Assembly: GCA_964565925.1 (NCBI GenBank)
Contig: CAZMGV010000012.1
Location: 62,001-126,000, forward strand
Reading direction: 5' to 3'
DNA length: 64,000 bases
Origin: CAZMGV01 sp964565925
GTDB taxonomy: Bacteria > JAGRBM01 > JAHCIT01
Shown: positions 7,772-16,900 of the stretch, one piece after another
How the letters are laid out: every line of letters begins with the position of its first letter
Numbering within the stretch: position 1 is the stretch's first letter
The notes under the pieces: generated by a model
Told to the model about the DNA's origin: nothing
What the model saw: only the letters and a program-made list of their open reading frames with translations
The model's database searches: none
Translations under genes and position numbers: made by a program

Positions 7772-8302
7772 TCAGCTCTTCATCAGCTGCAGGTTCATTC
7801 CCTGCGTGATTCCCAGCCGCGCGACACCGCCGGCCGGCAGCAATAAAAGTTCGGTCGCCTTGCCCGGCGAGAGACTCGTCGATACCGGCTGGCCGCCCGT
7901 GGGGGCTTTAAGGTCGGTGGCGATGCCGATCACGGTAAAGTGGTTCATCCACACCGCGTCTACATCCATCTTCATGCCTTCGGTGGAAAACCGGCCGTTC
8001 ACATCTGCGCCGTAGGCCAGCATGAGTCCGCACGTCTCGCACAAGGCAAACTGGTCGCCCGGGGCGCGGGTGCGGGCCTCCTCGGTTCTGGCGAGGTCGA
8101 TATCGATAACCGTACCGGGTTTCACCGAGAGCTGGGCCTTGTCGACCTGGTAGCTTTCGGCGCCACCCCGCTTCTTCTTTCCGCTCTCGGAACAGGCGGG
8201 GGCGGTCACGGCGGCGGCCGCGACCATAAACACCAGAAACCAGCGGGCGAGTGAAGTCGCGGCTGAACGGTCGGGAGAGCGGTCGGGACGGCTATTTTCC
8301 AT
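7772..8302 (-). CDS. DUF192-family exported protein, probable lipoprotein
   Basis: A 176-residue protein with an N-terminal hydrophobic segment (WFLVFMVAAAAVTAP) followed by Ala-Cys, which suggests lipid modification, although the lipobox is weak. The mature part matches DUF192: a GMKMD...VWMNHFTVIGIATDL segment, then a Pro-rich turn, then ELLLLPAGGVARLGI. The structure of DUF192 proteins is known but no reaction has been established. The chosen ATG at 8302 gives a sensible signal peptide, and a longer upstream reading overlaps the ABC transporter gene by over 100 bp. It overlaps the end of the oppF-like gene by 11 bp. Confidence 0.8.
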   Translation of the reverse strand: MENSRPDRSPDRSAATSLARWFLVFMVAAAAVTAPACSESGKKKRGGAESYQVDKAQLSVKPGTVIDIDLARTEEARTRAPGDQFALCETCGLMLAYGADVNGRFSTEGMKMDVDAVWMNHFTVIGIATDLKAPTGGQPVSTSLSPGKATELLLLPAGGVARLGITQGMNLQLMKS

Positions 8303-9287
8303 TGCGGGCATATATTTCCTCGGCGAAATGGCAGGCGCTCTGGCGGCCCGGCTCGACCTCCCGCAGTTCGGGGATCTCCGCGCGGCACCGGTCCCTGGCA
8401 TACTGGCAGCGGGGGTGAAAGGCGCACCCTGACGGCGGATCGATCGGCGACGGCACGTCGCCCTTGAGCACTATGCGGTTGCGCGAGCGCGTGGGATCGG
8501 GCGGCGGCACCGCCGACAGCAGCGCTTCCGAATACGGGTGGTACTGTTTCTTCACCAGCGCGTCGGCGGGGGAACTCTCCACGATCCGGCCCAGGTACAT
8601 CACCGCCACTCGGCCGGATATGAACTCCACGATCCTTAAGTCATGGGCGATAAACAGGTACGAGAGGCCCAGCCGCTCCTGCAGGTCCATCAGCAGGTTC
8701 ACGACCTGCGCCTGGATGCTGACGTCGAGCGCGGAGACCGGTTCGTCGCAGACGATAAATTCGGGCGAGACGGCCACGGCGCGGGCGATCCCCACGCGCT
8801 GGCGCTGGCCGCCGGAGAATTCGTGCGGATAACGCTGCATGGCGTCGGCCCTGAGACCCACGAGATCCAGCAGTTCGCGGACCTTTTCCTTGCGTTCGGC
8901 TTTTGTCGCCACGAGGCCGTGCACTTCCAGCGGCTCGCCGACGATCTCTTCCACCGTCATGCGCGGATTGAGACTCGCATAGGGGTCCTGGAAGATCATC
9001 TGGATGTGACGGCGCAGCGGACGCATCTCGTGCTCGTCGATTTGCGCGAGGTTCTTTCCCTTGAAGTAGATATCCCCTTCGACCGGTTTCACGAGCCGCA
9101 CGAGCGAGCGGCCGAGCGTGGACTTTCCGCAGCCCGACTCGCCGACGAGGCCCACGGTCTCACCCTTGCCGACGGTGAGGTTCACGCCGTCGACCGCCTT
9201 CACCCAGCCCTTGACGGACGAAAACACGCCGCCCCGGACGGGGAACCAGGTCTTGAGATTCTGGATGTCTATGACAGGTTCGGACAT
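8292..9287 (-). CDS. Oligopeptide/dipeptide ABC transporter ATP-binding protein, OppF/DppF type
   Basis: A 331-residue ATPase. GESGCGKST near residue 50 is Walker A, SGGQRQRVGIARA the ABC signature and FIVCDEPVSALD Walker B. The C-terminal oligopeptide-specific extension is present (HPYSEALLSAVPPPDP) together with the Cys pair in CAFHPRCQYARDRC, typical of OppF/DppF. These ATPases normally pair with OppD and the OppB/OppC permeases, none of which is in this window. It lies 64 bp after the WYL regulator gene and overlaps the DUF192 gene. Confidence 0.93.
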   Translation of the reverse strand: MSEPVIDIQNLKTWFPVRGGVFSSVKGWVKAVDGVNLTVGKGETVGLVGESGCGKSTLGRSLVRLVKPVEGDIYFKGKNLAQIDEHEMRPLRRHIQMIFQDPYASLNPRMTVEEIVGEPLEVHGLVATKAERKEKVRELLDLVGLRADAMQRYPHEFSGGQRQRVGIARAVAVSPEFIVCDEPVSALDVSIQAQVVNLLMDLQERLGLSYLFIAHDLRIVEFISGRVAVMYLGRIVESSPADALVKKQYHPYSEALLSAVPPPDPTRSRNRIVLKGDVPSPIDPPSGCAFHPRCQYARDRCRAEIPELREVEPGRQSACHFAEEIYARNGK

Positions 9288-9321
9288 CGAAGTGGTCGCA
9301 CCTTATCTGTTCCGGGGGCCG

Positions 9322-9354
9322 CCCGGCAATCACCCGGCAATCACCCGGCAATCA
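9322..9354. repeat. Three tandem 11-bp units ending in a stop codon
   Basis: CCCGGCAATCA occurs three times without interruption (9322-9332, 9333-9343, 9344-9354). The last copy supplies the stop codon of the WYL regulator (TGA read from 9354-9352). The unit length is not a multiple of three, so copy number changes would not extend the protein in frame because each copy also carries TGA on the minus strand. Confidence 0.9.
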
Positions 9355-10410
9355 GGAGTACTGTTTCGCGGCCTGCCTCTGCCGGTCGGCGACTGTGGCC
9401 GCCAGCGATTCCGGCTCCAGCACCTTCGCATCCGGGCCGTAGCCAAGCAGCAGCGTGACGAGTTCCGGTGAAACGGCCACCCGCATCTCGAGGGTCAGCG
9501 ACCCGTCGGCATGCCGGGTGATCTTCTGGCCGGGATGAAAGCGGCGCTCCGCGATAAAGGTGGCGACCCCGGGGCTGAACCGGATGCGGATTTTAACCGG
9601 CTCGCCCCGGATGATACCGAAACTGTCGGCAAGATATTCCGACGGCGTGAACTCCTCCGGGTAGTCGAACAGCGAGGTCCGCAGGGGCTGCAGGTCCACC
9701 ATCCGGTCCACCGCGAAGGTCCGGATGCCGCCGGCAGTTTCGGAAAACCCGATGAGATAGAGCCCTTCCTGGTAGGTGAGCAGGGTATAGGGCCGCACCC
9801 GGTGCCGGGTGTTCGCCGTCTTTCCGGCCGGCGGCCTGTACTCGAGGTCCACCTTGTGCTGCCGGATCAGCGCGTCGATCAGGTCGTCGATCAGGTCGAT
9901 CTTCGCTTCGTAGGATTTGGGCGCTTCCGGCCGGGGAAAGAACTTGCGCCCGATCGACCGGAGCTGCTTCTGGTCCTTTTCCGGCAGCCCTTTCTCGAGG
10001 CGGTCGAAGAGGCGGTCCATGTCGGCCTGAAAGTTCGTCCCCGAGAGAAAATGGATCTGCGACCGGATCACGTAGAGCGACACGATTTCGGCGAGCCCGA
10101 GCGTCACCTGCGGCAGGTTCGTGAAACCGGGCCGCATGCGGATCGCCGTCTGGTGGAGTCCCTTCTGCTCGCGGATCAGCGGATAACCCTGCGCTTCCAG
10201 CGCCTCGAGGTCGCGGTAGATCGTCCGCTTGCTCGTCTTGTAGAGCACCATCAGCTCGTCGATCGTGACGCCGTGGCGGGTCGCAATCGTGCGGGCGAGG
10301 TCGGACATGCGCGACGCCTGCTTGACGGCCCGGGTCTCCTGCCGGCGGATCGAACCCCGGACCTTCACCGGTTTGGGCTTGGGATATTTCTTGACGCGCC
10401 GGCGGCCCAC
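9352..10410 (-). CDS. WYL-domain transcriptional regulator
   Basis: A 352-residue regulator. After a basic leader, an HTH_11-type winged helix spans about residues 35-80 (TRHGVTIDELMVLYKTSKRT followed by IYRDLEALEAQGYP). The middle carries the WYL-type Sm-like domain (RVRPYTLLTYQEGLYLIGF, then RTFAVDRM). The C-terminus (EMRVAVSPELVTLLLGYG) is a WCX-like extension. WYL proteins sense ligands, often nucleotides or nucleic acids, and control varied operons including defence loci. The gene follows ispF by 5 bp and precedes oppF, but neither neighbour identifies its target. Confidence 0.92.
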   Translation of the reverse strand: MGRRRVKKYPKPKPVKVRGSIRRQETRAVKQASRMSDLARTIATRHGVTIDELMVLYKTSKRTIYRDLEALEAQGYPLIREQKGLHQTAIRMRPGFTNLPQVTLGLAEIVSLYVIRSQIHFLSGTNFQADMDRLFDRLEKGLPEKDQKQLRSIGRKFFPRPEAPKSYEAKIDLIDDLIDALIRQHKVDLEYRPPAGKTANTRHRVRPYTLLTYQEGLYLIGFSETAGGIRTFAVDRMVDLQPLRTSLFDYPEEFTPSEYLADSFGIIRGEPVKIRIRFSPGVATFIAERRFHPGQKITRHADGSLTLEMRVAVSPELVTLLLGYGPDAKVLEPESLAATVADRQRQAAKQYS

Positions 10411-10415
10411 GGGGG

Positions 10416-10919
10416 TTACTTCGCTCCGTCTCTAGCGCCTGTGCCGGCCGTCTCGTCGAGAAGCGCCACCGCCATGGCGGCGATCCCCTCGGCGCGCCCC
10501 AGGGCGCCCAGCCCTTCGTTCGTCGTCGCCTTGATGCCGATCTGGTCGGCTTTCAGGCCGCACACCTTCGCCATCGTCTCTTTCATCTGCTGGGCGTATT
10601 TCATCACCCGGGGCTTTTCGGCGATCAGCGTCGAGTCGATATTCACGATCCGGTAGCCCTTCGCGCGGATCTGGCGGGCGACCTCTTCGAGCATCACGAG
10701 GCTCGAAACATCCTTCCAGCGGGCGTCGGTGTTCGGGAAAAGCTGGCCGATGTCGCCGATACTCGCCGCGCCCAGCAGCGCGTCCATGATGGCGTGGATG
10801 AGCACATCGGCGTCGGAGTGGCCGTCCGGGCCCACGTCGGAGGGGATTTCCACGCCGCCCAGTACGCAGCGGCGGCCCGCCTTCAGCTGGTGAATGTCGT
10901 AGCCGTTTCCGATGCGCAT
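10416..10919 (-). CDS. ispF: 2-C-methyl-D-erythritol 2,4-cyclodiphosphate synthase
   Basis: A 167-residue enzyme of the MEP isoprenoid pathway that cyclises CDP-ME 2-phosphate to MEcPP with release of CMP. GYDIHQL (residues 6-12) carries the Asp and His Zn ligands, and GHSDADVLIHAIMDALLGAA (33-52) the third ligand and substrate loop. EKPRV and ATTNEGLGALGRAEGIAA match the trimer's shared active sites. The length is normal. The frame is open far upstream, but that part is an out-of-frame shadow of ispD, so this is not an IspDF fusion. It follows ispD by 8 bp. Confidence 0.97.
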   Translation of the reverse strand: MRIGNGYDIHQLKAGRRCVLGGVEIPSDVGPDGHSDADVLIHAIMDALLGAASIGDIGQLFPNTDARWKDVSSLVMLEEVARQIRAKGYRIVNIDSTLIAEKPRVMKYAQQMKETMAKVCGLKADQIGIKATTNEGLGALGRAEGIAAMAVALLDETAGTGARDGAK

Positions 10920-10927
10920 AGGGTTCC

Positions 10928-11647
10928 TTATTCGGGCAGTTCCGCAAGCTTCGCCAGCCCGCCCTTCACCAGCGCCTCGGCCATGGCGAGGTCCTCCGGC
11001 GTGGTGATCTTGATGTTTTCCACGTTGCCCGGCACGAGCCGGACGGTCCTGCCCATCCACTCGAGCAGCTGGCAGTCGTCGGTGCCGGGGGTCTCCCGGG
11101 TCGCGGCACGCTCGTGCGCCTTGCGGATCCAGTCGGCCTTGAACACCTGCGGCGTCTGGACGGACCACAAGGGCGCCCGGTCGATCGTCTCCATGATGAT
11201 GTCGTCGGAGGCCGGGCCGACCTTTTTCACCGTCTCGCGCATCTTCACGCCCACGGTGGCAGCGCCGCTTTCGCGGGCCTTCTCCACGGCGGCCCGCACG
11301 GCATCGACCGACACGAGCGGCCGGACGGCGTCGTGAATGAGGATCAGGTCGTTCTCGCGGGCCTCTTTGAGCGATTCGATTCCGTGGCGGACCGAATGCT
11401 GGCGTTCGGACCCGCCGGCCACGACCCGCACGCGGTCGTGCCACTTCGCCGGGATCATCTCCCGCACCTGGTCGAGGTCGGCCTTTGGGGCCGTCACGAC
11501 GGCGATTTCAGGGTTGGCGCTTTCCAGAATCCGGGCAAGCGAGCGCAGGAGTATCGGACGGCCGCCCAGTTCCAAATACTGCTTGCGGACCGGCCCCCCG
11601 AACCTGACTCCGGATCCCCCGGCTACAATGACGGCGTATACGTTCAT
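10928..11647 (-). CDS. ispD: 2-C-methyl-D-erythritol 4-phosphate cytidylyltransferase
   Basis: A 239-residue cytidylyltransferase making CDP-methylerythritol in the MEP pathway. The N-terminal AVIVAGGSGVRFGG and downstream KQYLELGGRPI are the CTP-binding signature with Arg and Lys contacts. VVAGGSERQHSVRHG, LILIHDAVRPLVS and QTPQVFKADWI are all characteristic, and the length is usual. The carD-ispD-ispF order is common in several proteobacterial groups. A clear terminator between carD and ispD implies that ispD has its own promoter or depends on read-through. Confidence 0.97.
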   Translation of the reverse strand: MNVYAVIVAGGSGVRFGGPVRKQYLELGGRPILLRSLARILESANPEIAVVTAPKADLDQVREMIPAKWHDRVRVVAGGSERQHSVRHGIESLKEARENDLILIHDAVRPLVSVDAVRAAVEKARESGAATVGVKMRETVKKVGPASDDIIMETIDRAPLWSVQTPQVFKADWIRKAHERAATRETPGTDDCQLLEWMGRTVRLVPGNVENIKITTPEDLAMAEALVKGGLAKLAELPE

Positions 11648-11700
11648 GGCTGGCGGGAGAGTAGCCGCCCCCTGAAAGCGCGCAAAGAGAGGCCAAACGA

Positions 11701-11728
11701 AAAGCGCGGTCCTTTTGGGGACCGCGCC
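11701..11728 (-). terminator. Rho-independent terminator after carD
   Basis: On the minus strand GCGCGGTCC, a 6-nt loop and GGACCGCGC form a perfect 9-bp stem followed by TTTTC. It lies 40 bp past the carD stop and just before ispD. Confidence 0.9.
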
Positions 11729-11768
11729 TTCGGTTTGAGTCGCGGTTCAAGCCGCTGCTTTGAGATTA

Positions 11769-12362
11769 TCAGGCGTTGGCCACGTGCACCGTGCGGCGCG
11801 CGCGGGTCTGCTGGATCGGGATCTTCGCCTTGGCGGGGCGCTTCACACCTTCGGTGGAAGCGCGCTGGGCCGTCTTCTCGAGGATCTTGTCGACTTCAGC
11901 CGTGATGTCGGCCTCGTCCTTCTTCTTGGCCAGCGCCAGTTCCTGCACGAGCAGGGAGCGGGCCTCGTCGAGCATCTTGCGCTCGCCGAAGGAGAGGTCC
12001 TTCTCGATCTTCATGATGCAGAGGTCGCGCAGGACCTCGGCGATCTGGAAGGCCGAGCCGGTCTTGATCTTGTCGTTGTACTCGCGGTAGCGGCGGTTCC
12101 AGGTCTGCGTGTCGACCGAGATTTCGCGCTCCTTGAGGATCTTGAAAACCCGGTTGACCTGCTCCGAGCCGATCACCTTGCGGAGACCGACGGTCGTCAC
12201 GTTGTCGACCGGAATCATCACAGTCATTTCGCTCTTGAGAATCCGCAGGATGAAAAACCGCATGCGGCTTCCGGCGATCTCGCGATCTTCCATGCGCTCA
12301 ATCTGGCCTACGCCATGTCCCGGGTATACCGCCAGATCCTTCACTTTGAACGTCTCGCCCAT
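11769..12362 (-). CDS. carD: CarD-family transcription factor
   Basis: A 197-residue protein with the CarD/CdnL/TRCF N-terminal RNA-polymerase-interacting domain (FKVKDLAVYPGHGVGQIE, then MIPVDNV) and a helical C-terminal domain (WNRRYREYNDKIKTG, then LCIMKIEKDLSFGERKML). CarD proteins bind the RNAP beta subunit and stabilise open complexes, often at rRNA promoters. An ATG nine codons upstream exists, but TAGGAG sits 4-5 nt before the ATG at 12362, which decides the start. The C-terminal tail is basic (RPAKAKIPIQQTRARR). The terminator downstream makes it mainly monocistronic. Confidence 0.95.
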   Translation of the reverse strand: MGETFKVKDLAVYPGHGVGQIERMEDREIAGSRMRFFILRILKSEMTVMIPVDNVTTVGLRKVIGSEQVNRVFKILKEREISVDTQTWNRRYREYNDKIKTGSAFQIAEVLRDLCIMKIEKDLSFGERKMLDEARSLLVQELALAKKKDEADITAEVDKILEKTAQRASTEGVKRPAKAKIPIQQTRARRTVHVANA

Positions 12363-12803
12363 AGCTCCTACTTTCTTTGTGGACCCCAAGGCTTCTGCAA
12401 AAGGGTTCCGTGCCCGGCAAATAAAAATGCCCCCTGAGGAGCCTACCCGGGAGGGGTCGCCCCCCGAGATCGTTTATTTAAGCCAGTTCCGGACCGCCTG
12501 CGGAAGGATGAGAATTCGTTAGCGTCCCTGGATCGAAGTTACAGAGCCATGCACAAGGGCCGCTTAACTGCGACATTTTTACCATTTCGGTGCGTCAAAG
12601 TCAATCTAAGTCTGGTAGGGTTCGCCCCCTCCAGGGAACACGAATGCTCATTATATACCTGAACTAACTATCTGGAATTATTTTAATTTTTACGGGTTAT
12701 ATGACGTTTGAAAGACCCGGGTACGCCTCCCGTACCCGGGCCTGAACCCTGCCGAATCAGAGGGCAGATCGCTCTGATTTCGGGAAGTTAGCACAGTGCG
12801 TTA
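12363..12803. other. Long intergenic region: carD leader and SDR gene terminator
   Basis: This 441-bp stretch has no credible gene. An AT-rich patch at about 12640-12710 contains a perfect TATAAT on the minus strand (12655-12650), without a good -35 box, that could start carD transcripts with a roughly 280-nt leader. In that leader a small hairpin (12442-12429 on the minus strand) is followed by ATTTTTATTT, which could act as an attenuator. The strong hairpin at 12716-12740 is listed separately. Confidence 0.4.
12716..12740 (-). terminator. Probable terminator of the SDR gene
   Basis: CCCGGGTACG and CGTACCCGGG form a perfect 10-bp stem with a 5-nt loop. It is followed on the minus strand by the pyrimidine run TCTTTC. 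It lies 64 bp past the SDR stop codon. The U-tract is imperfect. Confidence 0.65.
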
Positions 12804-13673
12804 TCAGCCGACCGGCACGCCCGCCGCATTGGTTTTGACCCCCGTCGCGGGCTTTCCGAGCCAGACGATCCGCTGGGGCTCGCCGTCCGGAGTGCATTTG
12901 TACTGGTCGAAATCCGTGTACCCCACCGACCGCAGAAAATCTTCGTCGAGGAGCGCGTTGCCGGTAAAGGATTTGGGTTCCTTCTTCACGATCTCGTAGG
13001 CGGCGTCGGCGAGGATCGTCCCTTTGCGCCACTGCTTGGGGCCGCCCAGGCCGAAATTGATCGTCGCCTGGCTCTCGATGATGGTCACCGGCCACAGCGC
13101 ATTGGCCGCCACGTTGTCGTCCCTGACCTCGCCGGCCAGCCCGTGGGCGATCAGCGTCATGCCGAACTTGGAGATGAAGTAGGCGATCCGTCCCGGCACA
13201 TGGGACAGGTCGATGGGCGGGCTCATCATGATGACGTGCCCCCACTTCTGCGCGACCATTCCCGGCAGGAACGCCCGGGTGACCAGATAGGTGCCCCGGG
13301 AGTTCACCTCGTGGACGAGGTTGTATTTTTTCACGTCCGTTTCGAGCATCGGCTTCCACCAGAGGGCGCCGGCGTTGTTCACGACGATGTCCACATGCCC
13401 GAACTTCGCGTAAGCGGCTTTCGCAAGCGCGTCGACGGACTCGGGGTCCCGGACGTTGCACGAAACCGGCAACGCCTTCACGCCGAGCTTCTCGATCTCT
13501 TCGGCCACCGAGAAGATGGACCCCGGCAGCCGTTCCGTCGATTCGGTGGATTTCGCCGCCACCACGATGTTGCAGCCCGCCCCCGCGAACTTGAGCGCGA
13601 TGTCGCGGCCGATGCCGCGCGAGCCGCCGGTGATGACGGCAACTTTGCCTTCGAGTGTCCTGTCCTTGGCCAT
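12804..13673 (-). CDS. SDR-family oxidoreductase, HSDL2-like
   Basis: A 289-residue classical short-chain dehydrogenase. TGGSRGIG (residues 15-22) binds the cofactor, NNAG follows the fourth strand and YFISK supplies the catalytic Tyr and Lys. The motif SPPIDLSHV at the position of the catalytic Ser and the NALWPVTIIESQATI stretch resemble human HSDL2-type hydroxysteroid dehydrogenase-like proteins, which act on fatty-acyl or steroid-like substrates in peroxisomes. The bacterial substrate is unknown. Downstream, a strong hairpin ends the unit, and the upstream neighbour is the LapA-like gene 84 bp away. Confidence 0.92.
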   Translation of the reverse strand: MAKDRTLEGKVAVITGGSRGIGRDIALKFAGAGCNIVVAAKSTESTERLPGSIFSVAEEIEKLGVKALPVSCNVRDPESVDALAKAAYAKFGHVDIVVNNAGALWWKPMLETDVKKYNLVHEVNSRGTYLVTRAFLPGMVAQKWGHVIMMSPPIDLSHVPGRIAYFISKFGMTLIAHGLAGEVRDDNVAANALWPVTIIESQATINFGLGGPKQWRKGTILADAAYEIVKKEPKSFTGNALLDEDFLRSVGYTDFDQYKCTPDGEPQRIVWLGKPATGVKTNAAGVPVG

Positions 13674-13757
13674 GGGGAACCTCCGGGTATGGCGGGTGTT
13701 GCCGGTCCCGGCCGCCCGAGGGGCGGCTCCGGTCCGGACGCGGCGAAGTTTTAGTTA

Positions 13758-13988
13758 TTAACTATCGGAGGGCAAGGGCGGCGGCTTCGGCTTCTTTTCC
13801 CGCATCACCAGCGCGGTGAACACCGCGCCGCAGAGGAAACCGGCGAACGACCAGCCGATCAGCAGCACCACAAGCGGAACCTCCGCGTCCCAGAACAGGA
13901 AGTTCACCATCACCGGCCTGCTGTTCTGCAGGATGATCGCAACGAACAGGGCGAAAACGGCGAGCGGCAGTATGATCTTGCGGGTCAT
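13758..13988 (-). CDS. LapA-like (DUF1049) small inner-membrane protein
   Basis: A 76-residue protein with two membrane helices (about residues 4-20 and 36-60) separated by the LQNSRPVMVNFLFWDAEVPL segment typical of LapA/YciS-type DUF1049 proteins. These help assemble lipopolysaccharide in enteric bacteria, where LapA acts with LapB; no lapB is visible here. The ATG at 13988 gives the conserved short N-terminus. It starts 8 bp after the stop of the large Ala/Pro-rich protein gene and is likely co-transcribed with it. Confidence 0.8.
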   Translation of the reverse strand: MTRKIILPLAVFALFVAIILQNSRPVMVNFLFWDAEVPLVVLLIGWSFAGFLCGAVFTALVMREKKPKPPPLPSDS

Positions 13989-13996
13989 GGCCGGGG

Positions 13997-16900
13997 CTAG
14001 AACTCGACTTCCGCTTCGGGAGTGATCTTGCGGATGTCGGCGGCCGAGAGCCACACCGAGGGGGCTCGGTCTTTCACGCACAGGGTGCCTTCGGTGAGGC
14101 CGTCTTCAGGCCACAGGACGCGGACCTTGAGATCGAAGCGGATCATGTCGGGAGCGCGCTCGACGATCTTCGACTGTTTGGCCTTGTTCTTGAGCTCGGT
14201 GGAAACGTCGCCCGTGAACTTGCGCCAGGCACCGTCGGGCCGGGCAGCCGGGGCTGGTTTCGCGGGTTCGGGGACCGGCGCCGACGGCGGCGCAGAGACC
14301 TGCACCGACGCCTGAACCGGTACCTGTTCTGGCGGTTGCGACACGACCGGCGGAGAAACGGGCGGCGGCACCTCGTGAGCCGGAGGGCCGGAAATGGCGT
14401 TGATCGTCACCGACGATTCCGGGGCCGGCGGCGCCGACACGGCCGGTTCTGAAACGGCCGGTTCCGGCACCGGCTCGTCCTTGACGACGGCCGCCACTTC
14501 TTCCTTGAAGAAATCCTCGGCCGACATGATCGAATCGGCTTCGGCGATCGCCCTGTTCGTATCGTCCTCGGTATTGAGGTTCGTGTAGCGCAGGTCCGCC
14601 ATCTTCTCGGAGTCATGATCGCGTCCGTTACCCGCTTCGTGCGGGAATTCGTGCGCGTCGAGCTTGGCGACCTTCTGGCGCTCGCCGAAAATATCCTCGG
14701 CGTTCGACACTTCGTCGCCCACGGCCACAGCTTCGTCCTCGAATGCCGCCGGGGCGCCCTTGGCCCGAAGGGCCGCAATCTTGTCGTCGGGCTCGGATCC
14801 GGCGGCGATCACCGGTTCCTCGTCCATCTCCGAACCCATGGCGACCGCTTCGTCGTCACCCGCCGGAGCGACCGGAGCAGCCGGTGCAGCCGCCGGGGCC
14901 GAAACCGGCGGCTGGGCGGCGAGCCGCCTCGCTTCCGCCGACAGGATATCGCCCGAACCTTTGGCCGCGTCTTTGGGCAGATCCGCGAAATAGGCCACGT
15001 CGTCGTGTGCGTAGGCGTTCACCACTTCGTCCGGGGCGCCGGCCTGGGGCAGCGGAGTCTTTTTTGTCCGGGCGATCAGCGCCTCGGGACCGGTCAGGTC
15101 TTCCGCCTCGACGAGTGCCGCTTCGGTTTCATCGGCGAACATCGGTTCGCCGTCCAGACTCGATGCCGCCGCAGCCGGAGGCCCGGATACGGGTGAAGGA
15201 ATTTCTGCTTTCACCGGTTCCGCTTTGAGGAGATCGGAGGCGTCCGTCTCGCCGGCCACGCGGGCCGCCATCTCGTCGGCGGCGAACTCGTCCATCGCCA
15301 CCGGCTCTTCGCCGGCAGCCGTGGCAGCGGCCGGGGTAGCGGCCGCCGGTGCCCCGTCGCCTGCGAATTCGTCGTGATCCACGGCCGGAGTGGCCGCGAC
15401 TGCCGGAGCAGCCGGCGTTTCCGGGGCCGGGGCCGCGACGGGCGGTTCGGCGGCGTGAGCGCCGTCCGACAGATCCCATCCCGAGGGTTCTTCTTCGGCT
15501 GCGGGAGCTGGCGCCGGGGCCGACGCCGGAGCCGGGGCGAGTTCTTCTTTCAGCGCTTCGGCCGCCATGGCCGCAGCGGCCGGTGAGGCCGGTTCCGAAA
15601 CGGGCGGCGGAGCCGAAACAGGGGGCGCCGAGACCGCCGGTTCAGCGGGCTTGTCCTCGAACAGGTCGTCGCCGATCGAGGGTCCAGGCGCCGGGGCCGG
15701 CGCTGCGGAGGAGTCGCCGCCAAATTCGTCGAACGGATTGGCAGCCGCCGCACTGGCGGGCGGAGTTTCGGCAGGCGCGGCCGGAGCGGGCTCTACCGGT
15801 TTCCGGTCGAACTCCGCGAACGGATCGTCTTCGGGGATCGCCTCCGCCTCGATGGGCGGAGCGGACTGGGCACTATCCGCCGGGACGGGCGACGGGCTTG
15901 AAATATCCGCCTCAAACGGATTGGCGTCGGCGGCCGCAGGCGCCGCCTCAGCCATGGCCGGTTCGGCGGGTTCTTCCGGCATTTCCGGTTCGGCCGGCGC
16001 TTCCAGCTCGGCAGCGGGCGCCTCCAGCTCCACGGCCGGCGTCTCCACAAGGTCTCCGGACGCGGGCGCCGCTGCCGGGGCCGGCTTTTCCGCCGCAGGG
16101 GCGGCGTCGTCGTCGAGCGACCAGGTACGTCCGCCCGGTGTCGACTGGATCAGGTCGTCGCTGCCGTCGGAAAGGAAGCCGCTATCCTCGGCGGCCGGGG
16201 CCTTTGGCGGCTTGCCGGCCGGAGCAGCGGATTTCTTCGGTGCGGCTCCCGAAAAGAACTCGTCGTCCGCCTCAGGTGCGGCAGGTGCTTTCGACGGTTT
16301 CCCCTTCGCTCCCTTGTAGCTCTGGAAATCGAGATCGTCGGCAGAAGCAGCCGCGCCGCCATCTGCCTGATCCACAGCGGCCCCGCCCGCATCGCCGGCG
16401 CCGCTCAGGAAATCGTCTTCACCCAGATCCGTGGCGGCCGGCTTGCCCTTGACGGCGGGCCTGGCGGCCGCCGGTTTCGCCGAGGGCGCATCGTCCAGGA
16501 ACGACGCCGAGGAGGTGCCGGCCGACTCTCCGGAGAGATCCGAGAAATCATCGACCGCCTTCGACGCCGGCTTGGGTTTGGGCTTGATGGTCACGCCCGT
16601 AGCGGACCGGGGGACACCTGTCCGCTCGGAGGCGTCCGCCTTGGCGGCTTCGGCGATCAGCTCGGCCGAGAAATGGCGGCTCGAGACGCCCTCCTGCCCG
16701 GAGAGGCGCTGCAGGTTCTCGCGGCCGCTCGAGACGACCACCAGATGAAAGCCGTGCTGGGACGGCCGCCCGCCGGAGATTATCCAGACGCACCGGGCGG
16801 CGACAATCGAGCGGTCCGGCAGCAGGAAATCGAGCGGCTCGTTGGAAATCTTGGCGATGTAGGATTTGTAGGCGGGGTTCTTGAAAGGCCCGCTCGGCGA

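Noticed and set aside
10416..11444. Possible IspDF fusion
   Set aside because: The frame of ispF stays open into ispD, but the upstream part is not the ispD reading frame. ispD and ispF are separate genes with an 8-bp gap.
15349..16452. Pro/Arg-rich plus-strand open frames across the Ala/Pro-rich protein gene
   Set aside because: They reflect the GC-rich Ala/Pro codons of the minus-strand gene and lack starts, ribosome sites or conserved features.
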